Source: Sulfuritalea sp. (GTDB lineage Bacteria > Pseudomonadota > Gammaproteobacteria > Burkholderiales > Rhodocyclaceae). Taken from it: 11,278 nucleotides of DNA. Shown here in pieces: positions 1-7,433 of the stretch. The notes beneath the pieces were generated by a model, which ran no database searches, was not told the DNA's origin, and saw nothing but the letters and a program-made list of their open reading frames with translations. The translations under genes were made by a program, and so were the position numbers. The number at the start of each line of letters is the position of its first letter. The stretch's first letter is position 1. The stretch lies in assembly GCA_021738105.1 (NCBI GenBank), contig JAIPCS010000109.1:1-11278 (forward strand), in the 5' to 3' direction.

Positions 1-6
1 CTGATC

Positions 7-27
7 GAAATTCCTTGAAGGAATTTC
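7..27. repeat. 21-bp near-perfect palindrome, possible operator
   Basis: Arms GAAATTCCTT (7-16) and AAGGAATTTC (18-27) are exact reverse complements around a single central G at 17. A perfect 10-bp inverted repeat with a 1-base centre is very unlikely by chance in about 280 bases. The minimal spacer and lack of a following T-run fit a binding site for a dimeric regulator better than a rho-independent terminator. It lies 250 bases ahead of the start at 277, so its target gene may be outside the window. Its function is inference only. Confidence 0.5.
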
Positions 28-64
28 CGCAACGCATTGTTGCCGGAACCACTAGTCCAAAAAC

Positions 65-160
65 TTGATACATCTTCTGAACGCCGACTTTGATGTCTGT
101 ATCAACAGACTTGCATCGAATGACGGTGCGGTGATATGTTTCCGTCCGTGTTGGCGTTCA
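65..160 (+). other. Interleaved inverted repeats upstream of the first gene, possible structured leader
   Basis: TGAACGCC (78-85) is complementary to GGCGTTCA (153-160). These enclose two smaller hairpins: GTCTGT/ACAGAC (95-100/105-110, four-base loop) and GACGG/CCGTC (122-126/142-146). Together they could form a three-way junction. TTGATACA (65-72) can also pair with TGTATCAA (98-105), which would exclude the first small hairpin. No known riboswitch consensus was recognised. Each 8-bp pairing alone is within chance for this length, so an RNA function is speculative. I saw no convincing sigma70 promoter here. Confidence 0.2.
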
Positions 161-263
161 ACTGTTATTACTTTAGTGGGAAATATCTCTGAGTCTGGAT
201 AGTGGAGGATGTTTCGGTAAGCGAGTCTGTTCAGGTTTAAGTAGTTAAAAATATAAGAGAAAT

Positions 264-270
264 AGGAGGA
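264..270 (+). promoter_or_regulatory. Strong ribosome binding site for the 277 gene
   Basis: AGGAGGA ends six bases ahead of the ATG at 277. It is an essentially perfect Shine-Dalgarno match at good spacing, so it fixes the start and suggests high translation of the unrecognised protein. Confidence 0.8.
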
Positions 271-276
271 GACAGA

Positions 277-762
277 ATGGCAGCATCAGGCACCATATGG
301 GTGAAAACAGCCAAAGGCAAAGAGGAGGTCGAAAGCAAGGCACATGGTCTGGCGTTCAAGGCGAGACACGTGTTGATCATGATCGATGGCAAGCGTGACC
401 TGGAAGCACTGCAAAGCATTTTGCCGCCAGCCACGGTTCCCGGGATACTTGACGATTTGTTGAACAACGGGTTCATCGAGGTTTCCGACGCTGTCGCCGC
501 CCCCGTCGTTGAGACCGCGGCGGTAGAGGTCAATCCGGAAGAGGATCCGTTTCAGCTGGGACAAACCTTCATGATAAACATGGCGGGGAGAATTCTCGGT
601 ATCGCTGGAGAACCCATCTCGGTAAAAGTAAGGGCTGCGGGCAATGTCACCGACTTGAAGGAGTTGTATCCGGAGTGGCGATCAGCCATCAGGCAGGCAC
701 CGGATGGGTTGGCGCGTTTGAAGGAGCTGGAAAAAAAGCTGTTCAAAGTTCTCGGTGATTAA
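277..762 (+). CDS. Unrecognised 161-aa protein, possible N-terminal winged-helix-like domain
   Basis: I do not recognise a named family. The start is set by a strong ribosome binding site at 264-270. Residues 1-70 look like one compact alpha/beta domain with the stretch VLIMIDGKRDLEAL (about 33-46). A helix follows, ending in LLNNGFIEV (about 61-69). This pattern resembles small winged-helix-like modules at the front of some proteobacterial regulatory proteins, which is inference from pattern only. An Ala/Val/Glu-rich linker (about 71-92) leads to a second helical domain (about 93-161) with a charged, Lys-rich C-terminus. There is no signal peptide, membrane segment or catalytic motif, so it should be a soluble cytoplasmic protein. 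It is monocistronic, with no gene close on either side. A regulatory or adaptor role is possible but unproven. Confidence 0.75.
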   Translation: MAASGTIWVKTAKGKEEVESKAHGLAFKARHVLIMIDGKRDLEALQSILPPATVPGILDDLLNNGFIEVSDAVAAPVVETAAVEVNPEEDPFQLGQTFMINMAGRILGIAGEPISVKVRAAGNVTDLKELYPEWRSAIRQAPDGLARLKELEKKLFKVLGD

Positions 763-1130
763 ATTGCCGGCAGCCTGCTCCGGGTTGCCGCCACCGAGCA
801 GGGCAACGCGTTGATATCCGGCGGGATGTGCCGTGATCGTGCTCCGATGACGGGTTGAACTCGAAAATCGGGTTCGCCTTGTTGTCTCAGGGTATCGACG
901 GGCCGATTGGCAAGGGATAGGTCGCCGTGAGCGACGGTCGGTGCCGGATTCAAAAATTCTGGAGGCTGGTTCGCTTCGGGTCTACCAGCCAAATGTCGCG
1001 CGCGATGGCACCAGTGAGATAGGGCGTGACTCTCGCAAAAAGTCGGCGTTGGCGATACGGCGATTGAGCCGGTGAATTGCGAAAATGTGCAGGCAGTCCA
1101 CGACATTCAAGGAACTCCCAAGGACTTCCG
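763..1130. other. 368-base stretch without a supportable gene
   Basis: No reading frame here has a convincing start, ribosome binding site or recognisable protein. A 115-codon minus-strand frame (759-1106) has the His/Pro/Arg/Ser/Cys-rich make-up of a spurious frame. A weak hairpin, CCTGCTC (774-780) with GAGCAGG (796-802), follows the 762 stop but has no T-tract. One copy of the 16-mer AAAAAGTCGGCGTTGG lies at 1037-1052. The stretch may be degraded sequence next to the interrupted gene at 1131. Confidence 0.5.
1037..1052 (+). repeat. 16-mer direct repeat, copy 1 (AGTCGGCGTT motif)
   Basis: AAAAAGTCGGCGTTGG here is repeated exactly at 3713-3728 inside dapE. The core AAAGTCGGCGTT also occurs on the minus strand at 80-91, and AGTCGGCGTT at 4247-4256 inside pilU. 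Four copies of one 10-mer in 11 kb is more than random sequence predicts. Confidence 0.45.
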
Positions 1131-1640
1131 ATGGCTATGACACGTGCCGCATTCTTTTTGCTTCTGTTGCTCGGTGCTTGCGCTCTGCCGCTGCAATCGC
1201 CAGCGTAGCGTGCATGCCTTGACCGTATGAAAAGTCATGCTGCGAGTCTTGAGCACGCTTTTGCTGTACTGGGATTTCGCTCCGAGGTGCATCCGCATCT
1301 GGATGAAGAACTGGCCGATGGACGCGGCTTTGCAAAATCCGTGTCGACCTTGGGAGACGCTTCCGCAGGCGGGAATATCCGCTTGCGGCCCTCGTGGATA
1401 TGTGTTGCCCCGGTCCTGGCGCGGGCCGTTGTGGCGCATGAGATGGCGCACGTGGCTTTGCAGCATAGAGGCGTGTCGAGCGAAGGCGTTGTTGTGGCAT
1501 GGGCAGAACCAACCCGACAAGAGACCGAGGCAAATGAGTTGGCATACGCGGTGTTGGTGCGCAGCGGGGTGGATACGCGGGCCGCACGTCTGGTTGCGTG
1601 CTGGTTGGAAAAATGCGACGACGCGGGTTTTACTCGTTAA
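1131..1640 (+). pseudogene. Lipoprotein-type HExxH zinc metallopeptidase, interrupted by an in-frame TAG
   Basis: The frame opens with ATG at 1131, six bases after AAGGA (1120-1124). It encodes a textbook lipoprotein signal: Met-Thr-Arg, a leucine-rich core and lipobox LGAC with Cys17. Codon 26 (1206-1208) is TAG. The same frame then continues open for 143 codons to TAA at 1638-1640. The downstream part carries HEMAH (1437-1451) and ETEANELA about 25 residues later, the layout of zinc peptidases of the M48-like kind, where two His and a Glu bind zinc. Reading through gives about 169 residues, a credible small lipoprotein peptidase. A CAG-to-TAG change (Gln26) would explain the break. The first downstream ATG (1227) has no ribosome binding site and would give a protein without export signal. 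Decay, sequencing error and amber readthrough are all possible; decay seems likeliest. Confidence 0.7.
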
Positions 1641-1661
1641 GCTTCACATCGGTCAGGGTGC

Positions 1662-1976
1662 CTACTGCACATCCGGCATGCGCAACACCAGTCCATCAAG
1701 ATGGGGTCCCGGCTTGATCTGACACGCGAGTCGGCTGTTACTTTCTCGCTTGGCGGCGGTTCCTTGGAGCATGCTGACCTCATCGGCAGCGGGTGGAGGC
1801 AATAGATGCGAGCTTTCCAGATAGACATGGCAGGTCGCGCAGGAGCAGAAGCCGCCGCAGGCTCCTTCGATGCCGGGTATGCCATTGAAGGTGGCAACCT
1901 GCATCAGGTTTTCTTCCTGGTCGACATCCACTGTGCGATGGCTGCCATCTTTAAGAATGAAGGTGATGGTGGTCAT
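1662..1976 (-). CDS. [2Fe-2S] ferredoxin, adrenodoxin/putidaredoxin (FdVI-like) type
   Basis: This is a small soluble electron carrier. Cluster ligands are visible as Cys40, Cys46 and Cys49 (C-x5-C-x2-C in ACGGFCSCATCHVY) and Cys85 in LACQIK. The extra Cys44 is common in this family. The C-terminal stretch QIKPGPHLDGLVLRMPD closely matches the Rhodobacter FdVI type. Length is 104 residues, normal for the family. I chose the ATG at 1976 because family members begin with a beta strand like ITFILKDG. A TTG at 2009 would add 11 atypical residues. No clear ribosome binding site is seen before either start. It is the last gene of the minus-strand operon, 53 bases after prmB, and ends 21 bases from the convergent metallopeptidase frame. 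The redox partner is not identifiable here. Confidence 0.9.
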   Translation of the reverse strand: MTTITFILKDGSHRTVDVDQEENLMQVATFNGIPGIEGACGGFCSCATCHVYLESSHLLPPPAADEVSMLQGTAAKRESNSRLACQIKPGPHLDGLVLRMPDVQ

Positions 1977-2029
1977 GAGTTGAATTCGGATTTTTTCGGG
2001 TTGAGGCAAATCGTTGCAGGGGAAAAGTA

Positions 2030-2944
2030 TCAGTGGGGTCTCCGGCCTGTATCCGGGAGATCGTCGCGCATGATGAGAAAAACCTTTCCTTCGGCATGTT
2101 CGGTATCCAGCCAGATTAACTGCAGATCGGGGAAGGCTGCTTCGACAAGCCCCCGATTGTGACCCACTTCGACGGCGATCATGCCGCCGGGATTGAGATG
2201 GTCGCGCGCCTCAGCCAGAATGCGCCTTACCACGTCAAGCCCATCCTCTCCGGCGGCCAGCGCGAGGATAGGTTCATGGCTGTATTCGGGAGGTAGCGCT
2301 TTCATCGCCTCGGTTGTCACATAGGGCGGGTTGCAGATAATGAGATCGTAAAGTTTTCCCGATACTGCAGAAAACAGGTCCGATTCGATTGCCCGCACGC
2401 GATTGGCGAGCGCATAGTCGTCGATATTGCGCTGAGCCACGACAAGAGCATCCGGTGAAATGTCGATCGCATCCACACTGGCGTTTGGAAAGGCATGGGC
2501 CATAACAACCGCCAGGCAACCCGAACCGGTGCACAAATCGAGCGTTGCCCCGACTTGCTGCGTATCTTCAATCCAGGGTGCAAATCCATTTTCGAGCAAT
2601 TCGGCAAAATAGGAACGCGGAACGATGACACGCTGATCGACATAAAAGCGGAAAGAACCCAGCCACGCCTCTTGCACCAGATAGGCGGTCGGTATGCGAT
2701 GTACAACACGCTGCTGAAGCTTGTCCAGCAGCGAGATGCGTTCGCTCTTGGTCAATTTTGCATCAAGCCATGGGTCCAGCGTGTCGCGCGGCAATTGCAA
2801 GCTTGCAAGAATGAGCCACACGGCCTCATCCAGAGCGTTTTCGGTGCCGTGTCCGTAAAACAGTTTCGCCTCATTGAAACGGCTTACCGCCCAGCGCAGC
2901 CAGTCGCGCACGGTGGCCAGTTCTTCGGTCGCACTGCTAATCAA
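2030..2944 (-). CDS. prmB: Ribosomal protein L3 N5-glutamine methyltransferase PrmB
   Basis: This S-adenosylmethionine-dependent enzyme methylates a glutamine of ribosomal protein L3 during 50S assembly. The N-terminal helical domain (about 1-110) carries family features [16 protein letters not shown] and [10 protein letters not shown]. The Rossmann methyltransferase domain follows with [10 protein letters not shown] (about 136-145), [10 protein letters not shown] (about 158-167) and the catalytic NPPY (205-208). Length (304 aa) matches E. coli PrmB. The start is a TTG whose second and third bases overlap the TGA of dapE (2943-2941). It was chosen because the family N-terminus begins just there and no nearby ATG fits, so translation is probably coupled to dapE. 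The free-standing alternative is PrmC, the release-factor methyltransferase, but the N-terminal domain favours PrmB. Confidence 0.93.
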   Translation of the reverse strand: MISSATEELATVRDWLRWAVSRFNEAKLFYGHGTENALDEAVWLILASLQLPRDTLDPWLDAKLTKSERISLLDKLQQRVVHRIPTAYLVQEAWLGSFRFYVDQRVIVPRSYFAELLENGFAPWIEDTQQVGATLDLCTGSGCLAVVMAHAFPNASVDAIDISPDALVVAQRNIDDYALANRVRAIESDLFSAVSGKLYDLIICNPPYVTTEAMKALPPEYSHEPILALAAGEDGLDVVRRILAEARDHLNPGGMIAVEVGHNRGLVEAAFPDLQLIWLDTEHAEGKVFLIMRDDLPDTGRRPH

Positions 2945-4083
2945 TTTGTCATCAGCCTGGTAAAGGTTTTTTCATAAATGCGAGCCAGAAGATCAAGGTC
3001 GGAAACGGCAATGCTTTCGTTGATCTTGTGAATGCTGGAATTTACCGGACCAAATTCCACCAGCTGCGCACAGATATCGGTGATGAAGCGGCCGTCGGAG
3101 GTGCCGCCGGTTGTCGACAGTTCGGTCGTGATGCCAAGTTCGTCCGCCACGGCTTTGCTCAAGGCCGTACACAACTCTCCTTGTGGTGTCAGGAATGGTT
3201 TCGCGCCGCAGGTCCACTGGACGTCGTATTCAAGCCGATGCCGATCGAGCAGGGCGTGCACTCGTGCTTGCAGGTCCTCCACCGTACTGGCGGTCGAAAA
3301 GCGGAAATTGAATTGGATTTCGAAGTGGCCCGGTGTCACATTGCCGGCACCGGTTCCGGCGTGTGCGTTGGAAATCTGGAAACTGGTGGGTGGAAAATAC
3401 TCATTGCCGGCATCCCAGCTGGTCGACGCCAGTTCGGCCAGCGCGGGTGCTGCCAGATGTACGGGATTTTTGACCAGATGGGGATAGGCAACGTGGCCCT
3501 GCACTCCCTTGATGACGAGATTGGCCGACAGTGATCCGCGACGTCCGTTCTTCATGGTGTCGCCGAGGCGATTTACGCAGGTGGGTTCTCCAACGATGCA
3601 GTAATCGATGGTCTCCTTGCGCGACTTGAGTTTTTCGACCACGCGTACCGTTCCATTGATCGCATCGCCTTCTTCGTCCGAAGTAAGCAGCAGCGCCAGC
3701 GAGTTGTTCGTGAAAAAGTCGGCGTTGGTGGCACGGCTATCCAGCAAGCGTTCCAGGGCGACAACACAGGCTGCGATCGAACTTTTCATGTCCGCGGTAC
3801 CGCGGCCGTATAGATATCCGTCACGAACTGTTGGCTCAAAAGGCGGCGACGTCCATTTTTCCAGCGGACCGGTCGGTACCACATCGGTGTGACCGGCAAA
3901 GCAGATCAGCCGGCCCTGTGTGCCGCGTCGTGCCCAGAGATTCGAAACGCCACCGACATCGATGCGCTCGATGACGAAGCCCAGGGGGGTCAGCCATGAG
4001 CCGATCAAGTCGAGACAACCGGCATCGTCGGGGGTTACTGATGGGCGTTCAATCAAGGCCCGAACTTTATCGAGTACCGGCAT
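2941..4083 (-). CDS. dapE: Succinyl-diaminopimelate desuccinylase DapE
   Basis: DapE hydrolyses N-succinyl-LL-diaminopimelate to succinate and LL-diaminopimelate in lysine and peptidoglycan precursor synthesis. It is a cytoplasmic di-zinc M20-family hydrolase. Visible metal and catalytic residues are His65 and Asp67 (AGHTDVVP), Asp98 (GTADMK), Glu137/Glu138 (TSDEEGD), Glu166 (VGEP) and His352 (SSIHKINE), the same set as in E. coli DapE. Length is 380 aa against about 375 usual. The start is the ATG at 4083, because family members begin with a similar short helix. The frame stays open a further 76 codons upstream, but that part is an out-of-frame reading of pilU. The ATG overlaps the pilU stop by one base (TGATG). 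At the other end its TGA overlaps the prmB TTG. Confidence 0.96.
   Translation of the reverse strand: MPVLDKVRALIERPSVTPDDAGCLDLIGSWLTPLGFVIERIDVGGVSNLWARRGTQGRLICFAGHTDVVPTGPLEKWTSPPFEPTVRDGYLYGRGTADMKSSIAACVVALERLLDSRATNADFFTNNSLALLLTSDEEGDAINGTVRVVEKLKSRKETIDYCIVGEPTCVNRLGDTMKNGRRGSLSANLVIKGVQGHVAYPHLVKNPVHLAAPALAELASTSWDAGNEYFPPTSFQISNAHAGTGAGNVTPGHFEIQFNFRFSTASTVEDLQARVHALLDRHRLEYDVQWTCGAKPFLTPQGELCTALSKAVADELGITTELSTTGGTSDGRFITDICAQLVEFGPVNSSIHKINESIAVSDLDLLARIYEKTFTRLMTN
3713..3728 (+). repeat. 16-mer direct repeat, copy 2
   Basis: This is identical to 1037-1052. It lies within dapE, where the opposite strand encodes Asn-Ala-Asp-Phe-Phe, so protein coding may explain this copy. Confidence 0.45.
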
Positions 4084-5267
4084 CAAGCGTCGGCATCCAT
4101 GTTCAGCTTGAAGTCGCTGAAGGACCCCGGGGCTGCCGACTTGGTGTAATCGGGCGCGGCGTTCTTGTCCGGCTCGGCGGCTGGGGCGGCAGCGGCCGCC
4201 GCCGGATCGGCAGCGTTGTTGATGACCTGTTGCAGATTGTTCGCCGAGTCGGCGTTGTTCAGCGCCTCTTCCAGAGTGATCGTTCCCTTCTTGTAAAGTG
4301 TGAACAGGCATTGCTCGAAAGTCTGGCTGCCCGGCACCATGCTCTTTTCCATCGCATCCTTGATCTCGTTGAGGTCGCCTTTGTCAATCAGCTCGGCGAT
4401 ATAACGAGAGTTGAGCAGCACTTCAACGGCGGGTGCGCGCCCTCCATCCGGCTTCTTGACCAGGCGCTGAGAGATCACGCATTTAAGGGTGACGGCAAGG
4501 TCGGCAAGCAGGGCGGGCCGATTTTCCAGCGGATAGAAGCTGATGATCCGGCTCATGGCGTGATAGCTGTTGTTGGCGTGCAGCGTCGCCATACAAAGGT
4601 GCCCGGACTGGGCGTAGGCGATGGCCTGGCTCATGGTGTCCTTGTCGCGCACTTCGCCAATAAAAATGACGTCGGGTGCCTGACGCAAGGCGTTCTTCAG
4701 CGCAATCTGGAAAGCCTTGGTGTCGGACCCGACTTCACGTTGATTGACGATGGATTTCTTGTTCTGGAAAATGAACTCGACCGGATCTTCCAGTGTCAGG
4801 ATGTGGCCCGACTTGCGCGCATTGCGGTAGTCGATCATCGATGTCAGGGTGGTCGACTTACCCGAGCCCGTAGCGCCCACCATCAGGATCAGGCCGCGCT
4901 TTTCCATGATGACTTCCTTCAGCACATCGGGCAGATCGAGGGTATCGAAATCCGGAATGTCGCTCGGGATATAGCGCACCACCAGGGCAGGCGAGCCCTT
5001 CTGGCGGAAACAGGAGAGCCGGAAATTGCCGACTCCGGGCATGTTGTAGGCGCCATTGAACTCCAGTTCCTCCAGGAATTCTGCCAACTGCTTTTCGTTG
5101 AGGATTTCCTTGAACAGATTCATGATGGTCTCGGCGTCCATCAGCGTCTGGTTCACCGGCACCGAATTGCCGTTGAGTTTGATGTGGATCGGTGCGCCAA
5201 CGGAGACAAAAAGGTCTGAAGCTTTTTTTTCCGACATCAACTGAAACAGTCTTTGCATCGTACCCAT
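4083..5267 (-). CDS. pilU: Type IV pilus retraction ATPase, PilU type
   Basis: This PilT/PilU-family hexameric AAA-like ATPase at the cytoplasmic base of the type IV pilus supports retraction and twitching. The N-terminal PAS-like domain (about 1-110) is followed by Walker [10 protein letters not shown] (131-139), the Asp box LEDPVEF (159-165), the Walker B region VIFIGEVRD (200-208) and the His box [12 protein letters not shown] (222-233). The spacing and the C-terminal [12 protein letters not shown] match PilU rather than PilT; a PilT paralogue cannot be excluded without comparison. Length is 394 aa, a little longer than usual, because of an Ala/Pro-rich tail (about 353-381) ending in [20 protein letters not shown] lies upstream at good spacing. 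The gene sits in a lysine-biosynthesis operon, with dapD ending 32 bases before and dapE overlapping after. A run of eight A bases codes for Glu-Lys-Lys near codon 14. Confidence 0.9.
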   Translation of the reverse strand: MGTMQRLFQLMSEKKASDLFVSVGAPIHIKLNGNSVPVNQTLMDAETIMNLFKEILNEKQLAEFLEELEFNGAYNMPGVGNFRLSCFRQKGSPALVVRYIPSDIPDFDTLDLPDVLKEVIMEKRGLILMVGATGSGKSTTLTSMIDYRNARKSGHILTLEDPVEFIFQNKKSIVNQREVGSDTKAFQIALKNALRQAPDVIFIGEVRDKDTMSQAIAYAQSGHLCMATLHANNSYHAMSRIISFYPLENRPALLADLAVTLKCVISQRLVKKPDGGRAPAVEVLLNSRYIAELIDKGDLNEIKDAMEKSMVPGSQTFEQCLFTLYKKGTITLEEALNNADSANNLQQVINNAADPAAAAAAPAAEPDKNAAPDYTKSAAPGSFSDFKLNMDADA

Positions 5268-5299
5268 GGTCTGCTCTCCCGTACTGTTGCTTTGTGCGT

Positions 5300-6118
5300 T
5301 TAGTCGCGCAGTAATTCATTGATGCCTGTCTTGGCCCGGGTTTGTGCGTCGACCCGTTTGACGATGACGGCGCAATACAGGCTGTATTTCCCGTCGGCCG
5401 AGGGCAGGTTGCCGCTGACCACCACTGAGCCTTCCGGGATGCGCCCGTAGCTCACTTCACCCGTGGCGCGGTCGTAGATTTTGGTGCTTTGTCCGATATA
5501 CACACCCATTGAGATGACACAGTTGTCTTCAACGATGACACCTTCGACCACTTCAGAGCGGGCGCCGATGAAACAATTGTCGCCGATGATGGTCGGGTTG
5601 GCCTGCAAGGGCTCGAGCACGCCGCCAATGCCGACGCCACCGGACAGATGCACATTCTTGCCGATCTGTGCGCAGGATCCAACCGTGGCCCAGGCATCGA
5701 CCATGGTGCCTTCATCCACATAGGCGCCGATATTTACAAAGCTGGGCATCAGCACCACGTTCTTGCCGATGAAGCAGCCGCGCCGTGCAACGGCCGGCGG
5801 CACCACGCGGAAGCCGCCTTGCTGGAAATTGAATGTGTCGTAGTGGGCGAACTTGGTCGGCACCTTGTCGAAGTAGCGCATCGGACCACCCTCCATCAGC
5901 ACATTCTCTTCAAGGCGGAAAGAGAGCAGTACCGCCTTCTTGATCCACTGATGGGTGACCCACTCGCCGTCGATTTTTTCCGCGACGCGCAGCGCTCCAC
6001 TGTCGAGCTCTCCCAGCACATGGGCAACCGCATCGCCGATACGTGCCGGTGCTTCGCCGGGACTCAGGCTGGCGCGGTCTTCCCACGCCTGTTCGATGAT
6101 TTGCTGAAGTTCATTCAT
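5300..6118 (-). CDS. dapD: Tetrahydrodipicolinate N-succinyltransferase DapD
   Basis: DapD transfers succinyl from succinyl-CoA to tetrahydrodipicolinate, opening the succinylase route to diaminopimelate. It is a cytoplasmic trimeric left-handed beta-helix enzyme. The N-terminal helical domain carries [19 protein letters not shown]. Hexapeptide-repeat blocks then run through [31 protein letters not shown] and [16 protein letters not shown], and the C-terminal strand contains [15 protein letters not shown]. Almost every block matches E. coli DapD. Length is 272 aa against 274. I chose the ATG at 6118; a TTG nine codons upstream overlaps the end of dapC and adds residues the family lacks. The start lies 11 bases after the dapC stop with only a weak purine stretch before it, so coupling to dapC is likely. 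Confidence 0.97.
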   Translation of the reverse strand: MNELQQIIEQAWEDRASLSPGEAPARIGDAVAHVLGELDSGALRVAEKIDGEWVTHQWIKKAVLLSFRLEENVLMEGGPMRYFDKVPTKFAHYDTFNFQQGGFRVVPPAVARRGCFIGKNVVLMPSFVNIGAYVDEGTMVDAWATVGSCAQIGKNVHLSGGVGIGGVLEPLQANPTIIGDNCFIGARSEVVEGVIVEDNCVISMGVYIGQSTKIYDRATGEVSYGRIPEGSVVVSGNLPSADGKYSLYCAVIVKRVDAQTRAKTGINELLRD

Positions 6119-6129
6119 GGTGGTTTCTT

Positions 6130-7323
6130 TCACAGAGATAGACAAAAATCGTTGATTCGGTGGGCGGCATCAAGACATTCTTCATGTGCGGCGACCAGTG
6201 CAATGCGGATGAAATTGGTGCCGGGGTTGACGCCGCCGGACTCACGCGCGAGATAACTTCCCGGCAGGACGACAACGTTCTTCTTGCGCAGCAGCTCGCG
6301 CGCAAACTCGGTGTCCGGAACCGGGGTTTTGGCCCAAAGATAGAATCCGGCGTCCGGAATGCGACAGTCGAGATGGCGCGCAACAAGCGGTGTGACTTCA
6401 TGAAATTTTTCGGCATACATGCGTCGATTGTCCCTGACATGGGCCTCATCGTTCCAGGCCGCGATGCTGGCGGATTGCACGGCCGGGTTCATGGCACTGC
6501 CATGATACGTGCGGTAGAGCAGAAACTGCTTCAACAACGCGGCATCGCCGGCAACGAACCCTGAACGTAGTCCGGGTACGTTGGATCTTTTGGACAGGCT
6601 GGAAAAACACACCAGCCTTTTGTAGTCCTTGCGACCCAGTTGCGCTGCGGCACTCAGTCCGCCCAGTGGCGGCGAGGTTTCGTCGAAATAGATCTCCGAA
6701 TAGCATTCATCGGAAGCGATAACAAAGTCATGACGGTCAGAGAGTTCGAACAGCGCTTTCCAGGCTTCCAGGTTCATGACCTTGCCGGTCGGATTGGCCG
6801 GCGAGCAGACATACACCAGTTGAACGTCGCTCCAGGTGGACTCCGGCAGCGCAGCCCAGTCCATTTCGAAGCCGTGCTCCGGAACGGTATTCAGATACAC
6901 CGGCTCGGCTCCGGCCAGCAGGGCAGCGCCTTCATAGATCTGGTAGAACGGATTCGGGCAGACTACTTTGGCGCGGCCTCCACTGCGGTCTATTACCGTT
7001 TGTGCGAAGGAAAACAGTGCCTCGCGTGATCCGTTAACCGGGATGATCTGTGTCCTTGCATCGGGTGTGTCGACGCCATAGCGGCGTGCAACCCATTCTG
7101 CAATGGCTTCACGCAGGGTCTCCGTGCCTTGCGTAGTCGGGTAGTTGGCCAGTCCGGCCAGATTGTCTGCTAGGGCTTGCTGGATGAAAGGCGGCGTCGC
7201 GTGCCGCGGTTCGCCGATCGACAATTTGATCTCGCCAAAATCCGGCGCTGGCGATACGCCGGCGAACAACTGTCGCAGCTTTTCGAAGGGGTAGGGCTGC
7301 AGGCGGGAGAGATCTGAGTTCAC
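6130..7323 (-). CDS. dapC: Succinyldiaminopimelate transaminase DapC
   Basis: This is a PLP-dependent class I/II aminotransferase that converts N-succinyl-2-amino-6-ketopimelate to N-succinyl-LL-diaminopimelate, using glutamate as amino donor. The N-terminal [12 protein letters not shown] is typical of the DapC type known from Bordetella. Further motifs are [11 protein letters not shown] (35-45), VNGSREALF (96-104), CSPANPTGK (173-181), [10 protein letters not shown] (205-214) and [16 protein letters not shown], where Lys245 should bind PLP. Length is 397 aa, normal. I chose GTG at 7323 because it matches the family N-terminus. An in-frame ATG further out lies upstream of the TATAAT promoter. 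No good ribosome binding site precedes the GTG. It is the first gene of the minus-strand operon, directly followed by dapD, whose product supplies the precursor of its substrate. Confidence 0.94.
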   Translation of the reverse strand: MNSDLSRLQPYPFEKLRQLFAGVSPAPDFGEIKLSIGEPRHATPPFIQQALADNLAGLANYPTTQGTETLREAIAEWVARRYGVDTPDARTQIIPVNGSREALFSFAQTVIDRSGGRAKVVCPNPFYQIYEGAALLAGAEPVYLNTVPEHGFEMDWAALPESTWSDVQLVYVCSPANPTGKVMNLEAWKALFELSDRHDFVIASDECYSEIYFDETSPPLGGLSAAAQLGRKDYKRLVCFSSLSKRSNVPGLRSGFVAGDAALLKQFLLYRTYHGSAMNPAVQSASIAAWNDEAHVRDNRRMYAEKFHEVTPLVARHLDCRIPDAGFYLWAKTPVPDTEFARELLRKKNVVVLPGSYLARESGGVNPGTNFIRIALVAAHEECLDAAHRINDFCLSL

Positions 7324-7340
7324 GTCTGTATCAAGGTCAT
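7320..7340 (-). other. Six-codon leader frame overlapping the dapC start
   Basis: ATG at 7340-7338 opens a six-codon frame (MTLIQT) whose TGA overlaps the dapC GTG. It starts about seven bases after the predicted transcription start and has no ribosome binding site. It could help reinitiation at the GTG, which itself lacks a Shine-Dalgarno sequence, but so short a frame may be chance. Confidence 0.15.
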
Positions 7341-7346
7341 AGGCAA

Positions 7347-7365
7347 GTCTCGCATTATACGAGAC
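7347..7365. promoter_or_regulatory. Inverted repeat around the dapC -10 box, possible operator
   Basis: GTCTCG (7347-7352) and CGAGAC (7360-7365) are perfect 6-bp arms around the seven bases that contain the -10 box. A dimeric regulator bound here would block the promoter. The regulator is unknown; no regulator gene lies beside it. Confidence 0.35.
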
Positions 7366-7380
7366 GCACCTGAGCATCAA
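7354..7380 (-). promoter_or_regulatory. Predicted sigma70 promoter of the dap operon
   Basis: On the minus strand a perfect -10 box TATAAT occupies 7359-7354. TTGATG (7380-7375) lies 15 bases upstream as a possible -35, a spacing shorter than ideal. The expected transcript start near 7347 gives a leader of about 24 bases before the dapC GTG at 7323. Confidence 0.5.
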
Positions 7381-7433
7381 TGCCAGGGGATTTCCGGTAA
7401 ATTGATGGTCTTGCTTCTTGAGAGGAGACTCCA

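Noticed and set aside
3..68. Possible C-terminal tail of a gene entering from the left
   Set aside because: A 21-codon open stretch is expected by chance, and it contains the 21-bp palindrome.
774..802. Hairpin after the 277-762 gene as a terminator
   Set aside because: The stem is only seven bases with a 15-base loop and no T-tract follows.
1237..1722. 161-codon plus-strand frame overlapping the metallopeptidase
   Set aside because: It is in a different frame from the HEMAH frame, rich in Trp/Arg/Cys and has no motif.
4084..4311. 76-codon N-terminal extension of dapE
   Set aside because: This is an out-of-frame reading of the 3' end of pilU; DapE homologues begin at the ATG at 4083.
3996..5219. 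407-codon plus-strand open frame opposite pilU and the start of dapE
   Set aside because: It is a shadow of two well-supported minus-strand genes; no recognisable motif and no ribosome binding site.
5223..5230. A8 tract in pilU as a programmed frameshift or phase-variation site
   Set aside because: It encodes Glu-Lys-Lys naturally, the frame is intact and no stimulatory element is evident.
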